Source: Prevotellaceae bacterium (GTDB taxonomy: Bacteria > Bacteroidota > Bacteroidia > Bacteroidales > Bacteroidaceae). Taken from it: DNA of 64,000 nt. The translations under genes were made by a program, and so were the position numbers. The stretch lies in NCBI GenBank assembly GCA_003150315.1, contig QAML01000036.1, positions 1-64,000 on the forward strand, in the 5' to 3' direction. Shown here one piece after another: positions 54,990 through 62,738 of the stretch. Position 1 is the first letter of the stretch; the number at the start of each line of letters is the position of its first letter. Under the pieces are notes generated by a model. The model worked only from the letters and a program-made list of their open reading frames with translations. It ran no database searches and was not told the origin of the DNA.

Positions 54990-55673
54990 ATGGTTCCGAC
55001 AGTTGACCTGCTTGTTGAAAAATTCCGTCTGTTCAACAAAACCGTTTTCAATTCCGCTCTCGACATTCCGCCAATAAAACTGAGCAAAGCCAAAAGCTAT
55101 CTCGGAATGGTGAGATACCGCAGGCGCAGGAATTTGTGGGGCAGGGAAAGAAAAACAGACTTCGTTATTATCATCAGTACCTATCGCGACCTCGCCGAAA
55201 ACGAGATTGAGGACGTTCTTCTTCATGAAATGATTCACTACTACATCGGAGTGAACCATATAGCCGACACCTCGGCTCACGGCAGGGTTTTCCGCCAAAT
55301 GATGAGCGAAATCAACAACCGTTTTAACCGCCACATCACCATTTCGTTGCGTTCCGAAACCACGAAAATAGCCGAAAGCGCACCCCGGAGCATTACTTTT
55401 TTCTGTATAATAAGGATGCGAAACGGCAGAACGGGAATCATGCCCGTGGCAAAGACAAGAATTTTCAAAATATGGGACATGCTGCAAACCTCCTCCGACA
55501 TAGCGGAGGCTCAATGGTATGCGTCGCGGGCTGCATTCTTTGCAAAATACCCGAAGTTTCGCACCGCCAAAATCATATACGTTGACGAAAAAGTATTGTC
55601 CCTGCATCTCGCCGGCGCAATGCCGCTCGTAAAAACGGGGAACGTGATAAAGCCCGCAAAAAACAAGGCATAA
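54990..55673 (+). CDS. SprT-like zinc metalloprotease domain protein
   Basis: 227 residues from the ATG at 54990; a TTG at 54975 would overlap the upstream stop. SprT-like features are the N-terminal helix (VDLLVEKFRLFNKTVFNSAL), KSYLGMVRYRRRR, IIISTYRDLAENEIEDVLLHEMIH with the HExxH-type HEMIH, and a downstream HGRVFRQMM giving the third His ligand. The last 80 residues contain strands that in other members form a zinc ribbon, but no Cys cluster is seen here. Eukaryotic SPRTN relatives degrade DNA-protein crosslinks; the bacterial role is unknown. Confidence 0.82.
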   Translation: MVPTVDLLVEKFRLFNKTVFNSALDIPPIKLSKAKSYLGMVRYRRRRNLWGRERKTDFVIIISTYRDLAENEIEDVLLHEMIHYYIGVNHIADTSAHGRVFRQMMSEINNRFNRHITISLRSETTKIAESAPRSITFFCIIRMRNGRTGIMPVAKTRIFKIWDMLQTSSDIAEAQWYASRAAFFAKYPKFRTAKIIYVDEKVLSLHLAGAMPLVKTGNVIKPAKNKA

Positions 55674-55839
55674 ACATGTAAATATTCCGCATCATGCGCA
55701 AGTTGTGTGCTTTTGTATGTTCCCGAAGTATCTAACTGCAAAAACATACATGTTGACAAAAAAGAATTTCCCCAACATCCCGACTAAGCAATGCAGTTCG
55801 CGGAAACGGGAAACGGACACAGTTCATATAACGCCGCAA

Positions 55840-55873
55840 ACGGCAAAATTTTCTTGCCGTGAATTATTTTTGA
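55840..55873 (+). terminator. Possible terminator downstream of the SprT-like gene
   Basis: ACGGCAA and TTGCCGT form a 7-base-pair stem with a 7-base loop, followed by GAATTATTTTTG. The stem is short and 170 bases from the stop. Confidence 0.4.
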
Positions 55874-55923
55874 AAACCAAAAACAATTCACGATTTCGGT
55901 GAAAAATTCTGTTGAAAACGGAC

Positions 55924-56055
55924 ACTCGAAAAAACACATGGCTTGTCGTGAAAAATACAAGGCACTTATTTTAAAATATGTGCCTTATATTTCAAAATAT
56001 ATGGCTTGTATTTTTTACTTTTCGGAACATCTGAAAACCAACAACTTACAAAAGC
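55924..56055 (-). repeat. Interspersed modular palindromic repeat, copy L
   Basis: Minus-strand order: CTTTTGTAAGTTGTTG, CAGATGTTCCGAAAAG, three units (AAGCCATATATTTT, AAGGCACATATTTT, AAGTGCCTTGTATTTT) and the distal arm CACGACAAGCCATGTG with T-run. It lies between the convergent SprT-like and clan-A glycosidase genes. Confidence 0.95.
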
Positions 56056-56138
56056 ACAAAAACAAGGGTTCCCGCGCCATGGAAAACGGGGAAAACGGAG
56101 GTTCTATGCCGCATTGTTTCCGGCACACGCCGCGCCGC

Positions 56139-57677
56139 TTATTTAACCTGCCTTTGCGAAAGAACCACAAGGCTGTTCGCCGGAATTTTCACCGCCACAC
56201 TGTGCCCGCCACCCCTGATGCGCTGCGGCTTCAGCACACCCGAAGCAGGAATCATGCCGTCATCTTTCGGGAGCGAGCCTTTCAAATATCCGTAAACGGC
56301 GAAGCTCTTGCGGCTCTTGCCTTGGGGATTTTCGACCTTCCATTCCAAATCTCTCCCCGCGGCATTTGCCACAACATACGTCCACTCTCCCTTCGCACTC
56401 TTCAAGACGAGAACGGGAATTGCGCCATTGCCTTTAGCCGCAGTCTTGAAAACCCTGTCGCCACGACGCACAAAGCGCGTGAGCAAACCGTAAGCGTAGT
56501 ACTGCGGACGCGGTTCGTAATTGCATTTCATATCGGCATAAGCCGAATCTCCCTCATAGGCACTCTTGACATACTTCCAAAGTCCAAGCTGCTGCATCTG
56601 CCCGTATTGTTTTCCCTCGGCCTCGCCTTTGCTATAGTATTGGTCAAGCAAAGCCCAGTAACTAAGTCCGCTCGCACCCGCATTCATGCAATTAATTACT
56701 ATTCTGCCTAAAAGCACACCGCGTTCAAAAAGATTTATGTCCCTCTGTCGCGTTGCCCCAACCGTCTGATTGCTCCCGAACTCTCCTACGAAGTGCGGCT
56801 TGTTCCCGGAAATTTTCACGTTCTCGCGTTCCCAATTATATATAATGCTGTCGGGAGTTTCGTAACCGAACACATAAGTGTGGCTGTTAAAGAAATCGGC
56901 TTCCCCGGACAGTTTGCTTCCGCAGCCTTCAAGGAAATAATGCGTGCCCGAACCGCCGTCGGAGTTGTCGCTAAGGTTAAGGCGTATAAGGCGGCGCAAA
57001 CCATCGTTCTCAAGCCGCTTTTGCAACACGCGACACATGGCAACGTATTTCTCGAGATTGGGAGTGGAAGTTGGAACCCACGCCCAGTCCGGCTCATTCA
57101 CCGGAGTAAACGCCTCGATACATGTATATTTCTTCTCAACCACAAGATGTTTTATGCAGCGACTTACATTTTCCGCCCATTCATCGTACTTTGCCGGTCC
57201 GAAAATCCATCCCGGTTCATTCACAGGCAACATAAACGTGTTTGGATTAACTCCCCAAAACACAAGAGTAACCCTGATGTCCTCTTTCATGCAAAAGTCG
57301 AGCAACTTTTCCAGTGCTTCGAACTCGGGACTTCGAAAGTTAAACCCCGCATCGTTCACAATAATCGGGTCATCGTTATCGTTTTGCGGCTCATACCAAC
57401 TTGGAAGCACCATAATGCGAAGCCTCTGCAACTTGAGCAACCTTATGCGGCGCAAAACCACATTCTCCCAGTCGCCGGGCTTTATGTCGGGAGTTACACC
57501 CATGTTCTGCACCAGAAAATGCGGGTCATATTCTGCCGAAAGCCCTTCCACAGCCCTCGGCAAGGCATTCCCAACCACAGTTTCCACGTCTTGCGCCCGC
57601 ACAAAGGAACATCCCGCAGAACACAAACCTACAACGACAACCACTGCCAGACATCGCTTAAAAGAAATATATCGCAT
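56139..57677 (-). CDS. Exported clan GH-A glycoside hydrolase (GH5/GH39-like)
   Basis: About 512 residues from the ATG at 57677 (MRYISFKRCL), which opens a signal peptide (CLAVVVVVGLCSAG, with a possible lipobox Cys before SFVRAQ). The (beta/alpha)8 barrel shows RLRIMVLPSWYEPQ, VTLVFWGVNPNT, the acid/base Glu195 in TPVNEPDW and the nucleophile Glu299 in HFVGEFGSNQ, with YWALLDQYY near the end of the barrel. A C-terminal beta domain follows. I cannot choose the CAZy family. It lies 43 bases downstream of the restriction-modification cassette and no own promoter is visible. Confidence 0.85.
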   Translation of the reverse strand: MRYISFKRCLAVVVVVGLCSAGCSFVRAQDVETVVGNALPRAVEGLSAEYDPHFLVQNMGVTPDIKPGDWENVVLRRIRLLKLQRLRIMVLPSWYEPQNDNDDPIIVNDAGFNFRSPEFEALEKLLDFCMKEDIRVTLVFWGVNPNTFMLPVNEPGWIFGPAKYDEWAENVSRCIKHLVVEKKYTCIEAFTPVNEPDWAWVPTSTPNLEKYVAMCRVLQKRLENDGLRRLIRLNLSDNSDGGSGTHYFLEGCGSKLSGEADFFNSHTYVFGYETPDSIIYNWERENVKISGNKPHFVGEFGSNQTVGATRQRDINLFERGVLLGRIVINCMNAGASGLSYWALLDQYYSKGEAEGKQYGQMQQLGLWKYVKSAYEGDSAYADMKCNYEPRPQYYAYGLLTRFVRRGDRVFKTAAKGNGAIPVLVLKSAKGEWTYVVANAAGRDLEWKVENPQGKSRKSFAVYGYLKGSLPKDDGMIPASGVLKPQRIRGGGHSVAVKIPANSLVVLSQRQVK

Positions 57678-57720
57678 CATAAAAACAAACCCTTTCGCCC
57701 TCTTCCGCATAACCACAACA

Positions 57721-58590
57721 TCAGAATGGAGTCTGAACATATCCGCAAAAACTCTCATTCGTTGCCAAAGAAGATCGTAACACATTCAAATCTTCTATAT
57801 GCTTCACTAAATTCTCGAAATTTTCAAAACTATCCATTTCTTCTCGTCGTTTCTTACTCAATTCACAGAAATCCGAATTTTGTTCTATTCCTGCAAATCT
57901 CCGACCACACAAATTTGCAGCTATGCCTGTTGTAGAACTACCACAAAAAGGATCTAAAACCCAATCGCCTTGATTTGTAGAAGCAAGAATCATCCGTACA
58001 AGAAGACGTAAAGGTTTTTGAGTAGGATGTTTTCCGCAAGTTTTTTCCCAGCGACCAATAGCAGGCATATGCCACACATCTGTCATTTGCTTTCCCGCAT
58101 TCAGTTTTTTCATTAATTCGTAGTTGAACTTGTGAGGTATCTTCTGTGTTTTTCTTGCCCAAATGACAAATTCAGTGGAAAACTTAAAGAAACGACAGGA
58201 TATATTTGCAGGGGCATTGGTTTTCTCCCAAGTTATAATATTCAAAATTTTATATCCAAGCGATGTCAGGCTATTGGCAACAGAAAATATATTGTGATAA
58301 GTTCCGCTAATCCATATTGTTCCATTATCTTTCAATTTTTCACGACATAATTTTATCCATTCCTCATTGAAAGCGCACATTTCTTCTTGGGATTTGCTTT
58401 TATCCCAATCACCTTTATCAACACAAACCACTTTACCACTCTGCATGGAAAAGCCTCCGTCAGAAAGGAAATAAGGTGGGTCGGCAAATATCATGTCAAA
58501 CTTGAAATCAAAGTTTCTTAAAAGTTTGAAACAATCACCTTGCGCAATAACGAAATCATTATTTGAGGATTTATAATACGATTGTATCAT
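57721..58590 (-). CDS. DpnA-like adenine-N6 DNA methyltransferase (beta class)
   Basis: 289 residues. Motif order is that of the beta class: catalytic ADPPYF (36-41) precedes the target-recognition region, with HPTQKP (188-193) and SAM-binding DPFCGSSTTG (213-222) near the C-terminus. In DpnII-type systems this second methylase modifies GATC also in single-stranded DNA, protecting incoming plasmid strands. It is the last gene of the three-gene cassette, 94 bases after the endonuclease. Base composition is clearly more AT-rich than neighbouring chromosomal genes, suggesting acquisition by transfer. Confidence 0.9.
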   Translation of the reverse strand: MIQSYYKSSNNDFVIAQGDCFKLLRNFDFKFDMIFADPPYFLSDGGFSMQSGKVVCVDKGDWDKSKSQEEMCAFNEEWIKLCREKLKDNGTIWISGTYHNIFSVANSLTSLGYKILNIITWEKTNAPANISCRFFKFSTEFVIWARKTQKIPHKFNYELMKKLNAGKQMTDVWHMPAIGRWEKTCGKHPTQKPLRLLVRMILASTNQGDWVLDPFCGSSTTGIAANLCGRRFAGIEQNSDFCELSKKRREEMDSFENFENLVKHIEDLNVLRSSLATNESFCGYVQTPF

Positions 58591-58684
58591 TTTCCGTTGA
58601 TAGGAATATTAGCATTGTCAAAAACATACATTCTTATACTAATCTTTCTCAAGTCTATCTTTGTTCTACTACCTCAATTATCTT

Positions 58685-59533
58685 TTATGCCTTAATCGTT
58701 TTGACAAATTCCTCTATAGAAGTCAAGTTGTATATTTTGGGAATTATGTTATAAGCTTCTTGCAACTTATTCTTAGCAGATTTCCAACCTATACCATCGG
58801 TAATCCAAACGAATTCGAAACCTTTCACAGAGTTTATTTTTGGAGCGATGTCTGAATACGAGCGTGCCACTTCGTTTAGTTTTGATCCTCCACCACTATA
58901 AAAGTTCACTTCTATCAAATAGATTTTTTCTAGTGTCTCAACTACAAAATCGAATCGCTTTTCGTCATCACCCAAAACTCTGTTTATTTCTGCCCATTCT
59001 TTGGAATATACTTCCTGTCTAAAAGGAATACCAGCTTTCAAAAATATGTTTGCGACGGTTTTCTCCATTATATGTCCACTCCGGTTCTTTCTTGCATTCG
59101 TATCAAGCCCTGTCTCTATACCAAAAACATAATCTACAAGGTTTTTCACCTGTTGATTTTGAAGGACATGTCCCAAACCTGTTTCTCCCAAGAATTCCAT
59201 TATGGAATCAACAGATGTAAACATACTTTCCATGGGAACACAATCCCCTAAATAATTAAGGATTTTTTTCTTTTCACGAGTCCGAACTGCAACAAGAATG
59301 TTCATTACAGAAAAAACCTTTTTATCCCTGTTCCAAATTGTCTCTACACTTTTTCGCAAGTTCGTTGCACCTACAAGGCTATTTAGCATACACAGGCTAA
59401 GCTTTATTTCTTCTACGTTTTGCGATATTTTACAGAAATCACAAAAGAAATCAAGTGTTTGGTTGGTTCCTTTCAGTTGGGATATAAATTTGTCAAAATC
59501 TTTAAGCATAAGCTTTTTCGTTTTCTGCCACAT
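58685..59533 (-). CDS. DpnII-type GATC restriction endonuclease
   Basis: 282 residues of the DpnII/MboI-like type II endonuclease family. The N-terminal part (LKDFDKFISQL, FFCDFCKI) fits the family; the C-terminal nuclease core has KRFDFVVE (Asp195) and YLIEVNFYSGGGSKLNEVARSY (Glu208, Asn210). Expected to cut unmethylated GATC. The start overlaps the end of the first methylase by 32 bases; Met9 (59509) is an alternative start. The endonuclease is second, between the two methylases. Confidence 0.92.
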   Translation of the reverse strand: MWQKTKKLMLKDFDKFISQLKGTNQTLDFFCDFCKISQNVEEIKLSLCMLNSLVGATNLRKSVETIWNRDKKVFSVMNILVAVRTREKKKILNYLGDCVPMESMFTSVDSIMEFLGETGLGHVLQNQQVKNLVDYVFGIETGLDTNARKNRSGHIMEKTVANIFLKAGIPFRQEVYSKEWAEINRVLGDDEKRFDFVVETLEKIYLIEVNFYSGGGSKLNEVARSYSDIAPKINSVKGFEFVWITDGIGWKSAKNKLQEAYNIIPKIYNLTSIEEFVKTIKA

Positions 59534-60473
59534 ACAAAGATTTTTGTTCTGCCATAGTGTTCATATAACATCCTTTGGTCTTTGTATAACTATGAATTAG
59601 GAGCTCGGTAATCTTTCCTCGTTTGGCAGCATTGGCGTTTACGTTACGAGAAGCCAATACCCGATCGATACAATAGTCAGAATACAACATGTCTAAGAAA
59701 TTGTCATCTTCATTTTTTCCTTTACAATCAGAATTACTCAACATAAAACTATAACCTTCCGAGACTACTTTATCACAAAACTTCTTCAACCTTATTTGTG
59801 AATCATCATTGAATGATTCTTTTGTATAATCATTAAAACTTGAAGTATCGCAAAGAGGACGATATGGAGGATCAAAATAAAATAATGTTCTGTTTTGAGC
59901 ATATTTTAAGGTTCTTTCAAAATCACCTTCCAATATTCTCACACGTTTCAGTAAGTTACTATCAACCCTAAGAGTTTCTTCATCACAAATAAGAGGGTGC
60001 AAATATTTTCCATAAGGTACATTAAATAGTCCTTTCTTATTTACGCGATACAAACCATTGAAACATGTACGATTCAAGAAGATGAATATTGCCGTATTCT
60101 CTATGGGTTCAAGATTTTTTTCATTGTATCTTTCCCTTACAGCCATAAACATCTCTCGCTTTTCCTCCATAGTCTTTAATGCGTAGTATTGTTTCTGAAC
60201 TTTATATAATTCTGCTATCAAAACTTCCACATTATCTCTTACAGTTCTATAGCATGTGATTAAATCTTTATTTATATCATTTATTACAGCATGCTTTATA
60301 TTTTTATGCCGTTGCAACATATAAAAAAGCATAGCCCCGCCGCCGACAAAAGGTTCTATGTATGTTACATTTTCCCAATTATCAAAATCAACGGGAAGCA
60401 ATGCCTCCAACTGATCTATGAGTTGTCCTTTTCCACCAACCCACTTGACAAATGGTTTCGCGTTCCTATCCAT
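59502..60473 (-). CDS. DpnM/Dam-type GATC adenine methyltransferase (alpha class)
   Basis: 323 residues from the ATG at 60473 (MDRNAKPFVKWVGGKGQL). Alpha-class order: SAM motif WVGGKGQ (11-17) and PFVGGGAM (41-48), target-recognition region with IFLNRTCFNGLYRVN, then catalytic DPPY (201-204). Methylates A in GATC on double-stranded DNA, protecting the host. An open frame upstream of the start, 66 codons long, runs through repeat copy M but a promoter at 60515-60522 excludes it. First gene of the cassette, AT-rich. Confidence 0.95.
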   Translation of the reverse strand: MDRNAKPFVKWVGGKGQLIDQLEALLPVDFDNWENVTYIEPFVGGGAMLFYMLQRHKNIKHAVINDINKDLITCYRTVRDNVEVLIAELYKVQKQYYALKTMEEKREMFMAVRERYNEKNLEPIENTAIFIFLNRTCFNGLYRVNKKGLFNVPYGKYLHPLICDEETLRVDSNLLKRVRILEGDFERTLKYAQNRTLFYFDPPYRPLCDTSSFNDYTKESFNDDSQIRLKKFCDKVVSEGYSFMLSNSDCKGKNEDDNFLDMLYSDYCIDRVLASRNVNANAAKRGKITELLIHSYTKTKGCYMNTMAEQKSLYVAENEKAYA

Positions 60474-60514
60474 AATTGATTCTATTCTGTTTTGCAACGT
60501 TTCGTTTCTGTGTG

Positions 60515-60522
60515 CAAAGATA
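60515..60522 (-). promoter_or_regulatory. -7 promoter element of the restriction-modification cassette
   Basis: Minus-strand TATCTTTG followed by C matches TAnnTTTG, 42 bases before the methylase start. Confidence 0.6.
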
Positions 60523-60586
60523 CGGTAAATAAGTTTACAGAGAATACCGATATGAGGGATTTTCAATGGGATTGAAACGGCTTTTG

Positions 60587-60716
60587 CATATTGTTGTTTT
60601 TCAGCCATTTGGAAAGGCGAAAAATATAAGGCACTTATTTTAAAATATGTGCCTTGTATTTTAAAATACATGGCTTGTATTTTTTACAACATGCCTTATG
60701 TTTTTTTCGACATGCC
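60587..60716 (+). repeat. Interspersed modular palindromic repeat, copy M
   Basis: GCATATTGTTGTTTTTCAGC, ATTTGGAAAGGCG, three units (AAGGCACTTATTTT, ATGTGCCTTGTATTTT, ACATGGCTTGTATTTT) and the distal arm ACAACATGCCTTATG with TTTTTTTCGACATGCCG. It lies between ompA and the restriction-modification cassette and is oriented against both. Confidence 0.94.
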
Positions 60717-60780
60717 GAAACGGTTGAAAAATTATCGGGACACAGGACGGGAAAATGAGTACATCCTGCAAGATACGAAA

Positions 60781-60814
60781 CAAAAAAAGGGGCATTCCCT
60801 TACGGGAAGCCCCC
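60781..60814 (-). terminator. Rho-independent terminator of the OmpA gene
   Basis: On the minus strand GGGGCTTCCC pairs with GGGAATGCCCC (one bulged base) across GTAA and is followed by TTTTTTTG. It lies 32 bases after the stop. Confidence 0.9.
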
Positions 60815-60845
60815 AAGCGTTTATTCTAAAAATGTTTGCTGCAAA

Positions 60846-62018
60846 TTATTTGTCGAGTGTGCAGATGCTCACGCGGTTCCAATCGGGTTCCTTAAACATG
60901 TTTCCTACACCCTGACCTTCAGCCTGTATGCGGCTTGCCTTGATGCCATACTTCTTAACGAGAACAGTCTTTACAGCTTCTGCGCGGCTCTTGGAAAGTT
61001 TTGCATTAATCTCTGCGCTGCCTTCGGGTGAAGCATAACCTTTGATAACAACCTTGGAATCTTTGTGATTCTTCATGTAAGTTGCAACACGTTCCACGTT
61101 AGGCATCTGAGAACGTTCTATCACGCTCTTGCCCTGTGCGAAAGTGATGTAACTTTCAAGGTCGCGGTTGATTACATTGTTTACAACTGTCTGCGGTTTA
61201 CGGTTCTTGCATTCGTTGAGTTCGTTCTGAAGTTTTGCATTCTCGTTCTTGAGGTTGTTAACTTCGTTGTTCAAACCGTCAACTTGTCCGCGAAGAGAAT
61301 TGATCTTTGAATTGAGACCGTCAACTTCTGCCTGATCGTATTCTTTAACCAATGCAAAATTGTGAGTACCGTTGCTTGTGGCGAACTTATAGGTTACGCC
61401 TGCGGTAAGCTCAACTGCAGAACGATTTACATTGTAGTTCATGGGGTGCGCATACTTGTTGGCATCGAGAATCCAGGTAATGGCGGGCTTGATGTTGAAT
61501 TGCCATGCTTTTGCAGAGCCGAGGTTGAAATTGAAATTCAAACCTGTTTTTGAGCTGAAGCCGTCTATGCCGTTGTCTTTGCCGCCGTTCATATAGAAAT
61601 GAGTGTAACCTGCGCCGAAGTAAGCCTCAACTTCAAACAAACGCGGCTCGCCTTTGTAACCGCCAAAGAGATTTGAGAGATTGAATTTGTTGAGAAGCAT
61701 AACTTGTGCGGCATCAAAAGCCGTTTTGCTCTTGCCGAATTCGGAAGCAGGCATCATGGAACCGATTTTATCGTAGTTGAAGCCCGTTTGTCCTTGAACA
61801 GCAAGCGCGTAAACCGGAGTGAACCACTTAGAAGCCTCAAGGGTGATTGTAGGACGCATGCTGCCAAAGAAAGCATGGTTGGTGGTCGGAGTAATTACAC
61901 CGCCCGAAATACCAAGTGTCCAGTTGTCGGCAAACTTGTTACCTTTTACCGACTGTGCATTTGCGCAAATAATTCCTGCGCCAAGTGCGAGAATAGTAAA
62001 TAACTTTTTCATTGTCAT
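60846..62018 (-). CDS. OmpA family outer membrane protein
   Basis: 390 residues (Met1 or Met3). Signal peptide MKKLFTILALGAGIICANAQ. An N-terminal eight-stranded-type beta barrel covers about 24-215 (NWTLGISGGVITP, YFGAGYTHFYMNGG, AVELTAGVTYKF). A heptad-like coiled coil (about 228-268: INSLRGQVDGLNNEVNNLKNE) links it to the C-terminal OmpA/MotB peptidoglycan-binding domain (ESYITFAQGKSVI, VVIKGYASPEGSAEINAKLSKSRAEAV). It tethers the outer membrane to the cell wall. A short leader, strong promoter element and strong terminator suggest high expression. Confidence 0.94.
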   Translation of the reverse strand: MTMKKLFTILALGAGIICANAQSVKGNKFADNWTLGISGGVITPTTNHAFFGSMRPTITLEASKWFTPVYALAVQGQTGFNYDKIGSMMPASEFGKSKTAFDAAQVMLLNKFNLSNLFGGYKGEPRLFEVEAYFGAGYTHFYMNGGKDNGIDGFSSKTGLNFNFNLGSAKAWQFNIKPAITWILDANKYAHPMNYNVNRSAVELTAGVTYKFATSNGTHNFALVKEYDQAEVDGLNSKINSLRGQVDGLNNEVNNLKNENAKLQNELNECKNRKPQTVVNNVINRDLESYITFAQGKSVIERSQMPNVERVATYMKNHKDSKVVIKGYASPEGSAEINAKLSKSRAEAVKTVLVKKYGIKASRIQAEGQGVGNMFKEPDWNRVSICTLDK

Positions 62019-62048
62019 TTAATTTATAACATCGTAATTTTCGTGGCG

Positions 62049-62056
62049 CAAAAGTA
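62049..62056 (-). promoter_or_regulatory. -7 promoter element of the OmpA gene
   Basis: Minus-strand TACTTTTG followed by C matches TAnnTTTG, 30 bases before the start. A TTG 18 bases further upstream is a possible -33 element. Confidence 0.6.
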
Positions 62057-62307
62057 TAATTTTTTCTATATCTGCAATCCGAACAAGAGATTATTTTCAA
62101 TCTCCGACCGTTATATTTTGTACAATTAGCACTATTCGCTTTCAATTTGCAAGTTTTAGTTTACAGGAGCAGCGTTTTCGCGTCCGTTTTCCGGGTTTCA
62201 TTGCAGACAGCGCGGCTTGCGGGGAAAAGTTTACCGGATGCGGTTGTTAATTTGCAGGACGCGACAATAAATAAGCGGGGAAAGCCGCGTTTTTGCTGCG
62301 GTTTCGT
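62057..62307. other. Intergenic stretch with no repeat copy
   Basis: About 250 bases between the ompA promoter and the DUF3467 promoter. It is the only gap above 300 bases in the window without a copy of the modular repeat. No open frame or RNA structure is convincing. Confidence 0.5.
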
Positions 62308-62315
62308 TAACTTTG
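62308..62315 (+). promoter_or_regulatory. -7 promoter element of the DUF3467 gene
   Basis: TAACTTTG followed by C matches TAnnTTTG, 35 bases before the ATG at 62351. Confidence 0.6.
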
Positions 62316-62350
62316 CGTTATATTTACCAATCACAAAAAGAAACATAATC

Positions 62351-62659
62351 ATGGAAGATAACCGGAACAATCAAGACAAACTTGAAATCAACGTGCCCGC
62401 AGAGCTTTTGGAGGGCGTATATTCAAACCTTGCCGTTATTACACACTCGAGTGCGGAATTTATACTCGACTTTATCCGCGTTATGCCGGGAACATCGAAA
62501 GCTCCTGTCAAATCTCGTGTTGTCATGGCACCGGAACATGCAAAACGTTTGCTTTATGCTCTTCAGAACAACGTACAAAAATACGAACAAGTCTTCGGAG
62601 AAATCCGCTTCCCCGGCACTCCCGCACAAATGAGTAACCATTTGAACGGCGAAGCATAA
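62351..62659 (+). CDS. DUF3467 family protein
   Basis: 102 residues from the ATG at 62351, where the family N-terminus begins; an open frame upstream is excluded by the promoter at 62308. DUF3467 features: LEINVPAELLEGVYSNLAVI, SSAEFILDFIRVMPG and KSRVVMAPEHAKRLLYALQ. Small cytosolic proteins of unknown role, widely conserved in Bacteroidota. Shares its terminator with the convergent esterase gene. Confidence 0.9.
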   Translation: MEDNRNNQDKLEINVPAELLEGVYSNLAVITHSSAEFILDFIRVMPGTSKAPVKSRVVMAPEHAKRLLYALQNNVQKYEQVFGEIRFPGTPAQMSNHLNGEA

Positions 62660-62670
62660 GGAAAGAAACA

Positions 62671-62708
62671 AAAAGGCGGGTATCCAAAGTTTCGGATACC
62701 CGCCTTTT
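62671..62708. terminator. Bidirectional terminator between DUF3467 and the esterase
   Basis: AAAAGGCGGGTATCC and GGATACCCGCCTTTT form a perfect 15-base-pair stem with an 8-base loop and A/T-runs on both sides. Confidence 0.95.
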
Positions 62709-62738
62709 TAATTTTATGTCGGTTTGGCGAACGCAATA

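Noticed and set aside
55899..56711. 270-codon plus-strand frame across repeat L and the end of the glycosidase
   Set aside because: It starts in the repeat and runs antisense to the clan-A glycosidase; no coding signature.
1..60716. Insertion sequences as the source of the repeats
   Set aside because: No transposase or long element with terminal repeats was found in the window. The copies are only 75-170 bases.
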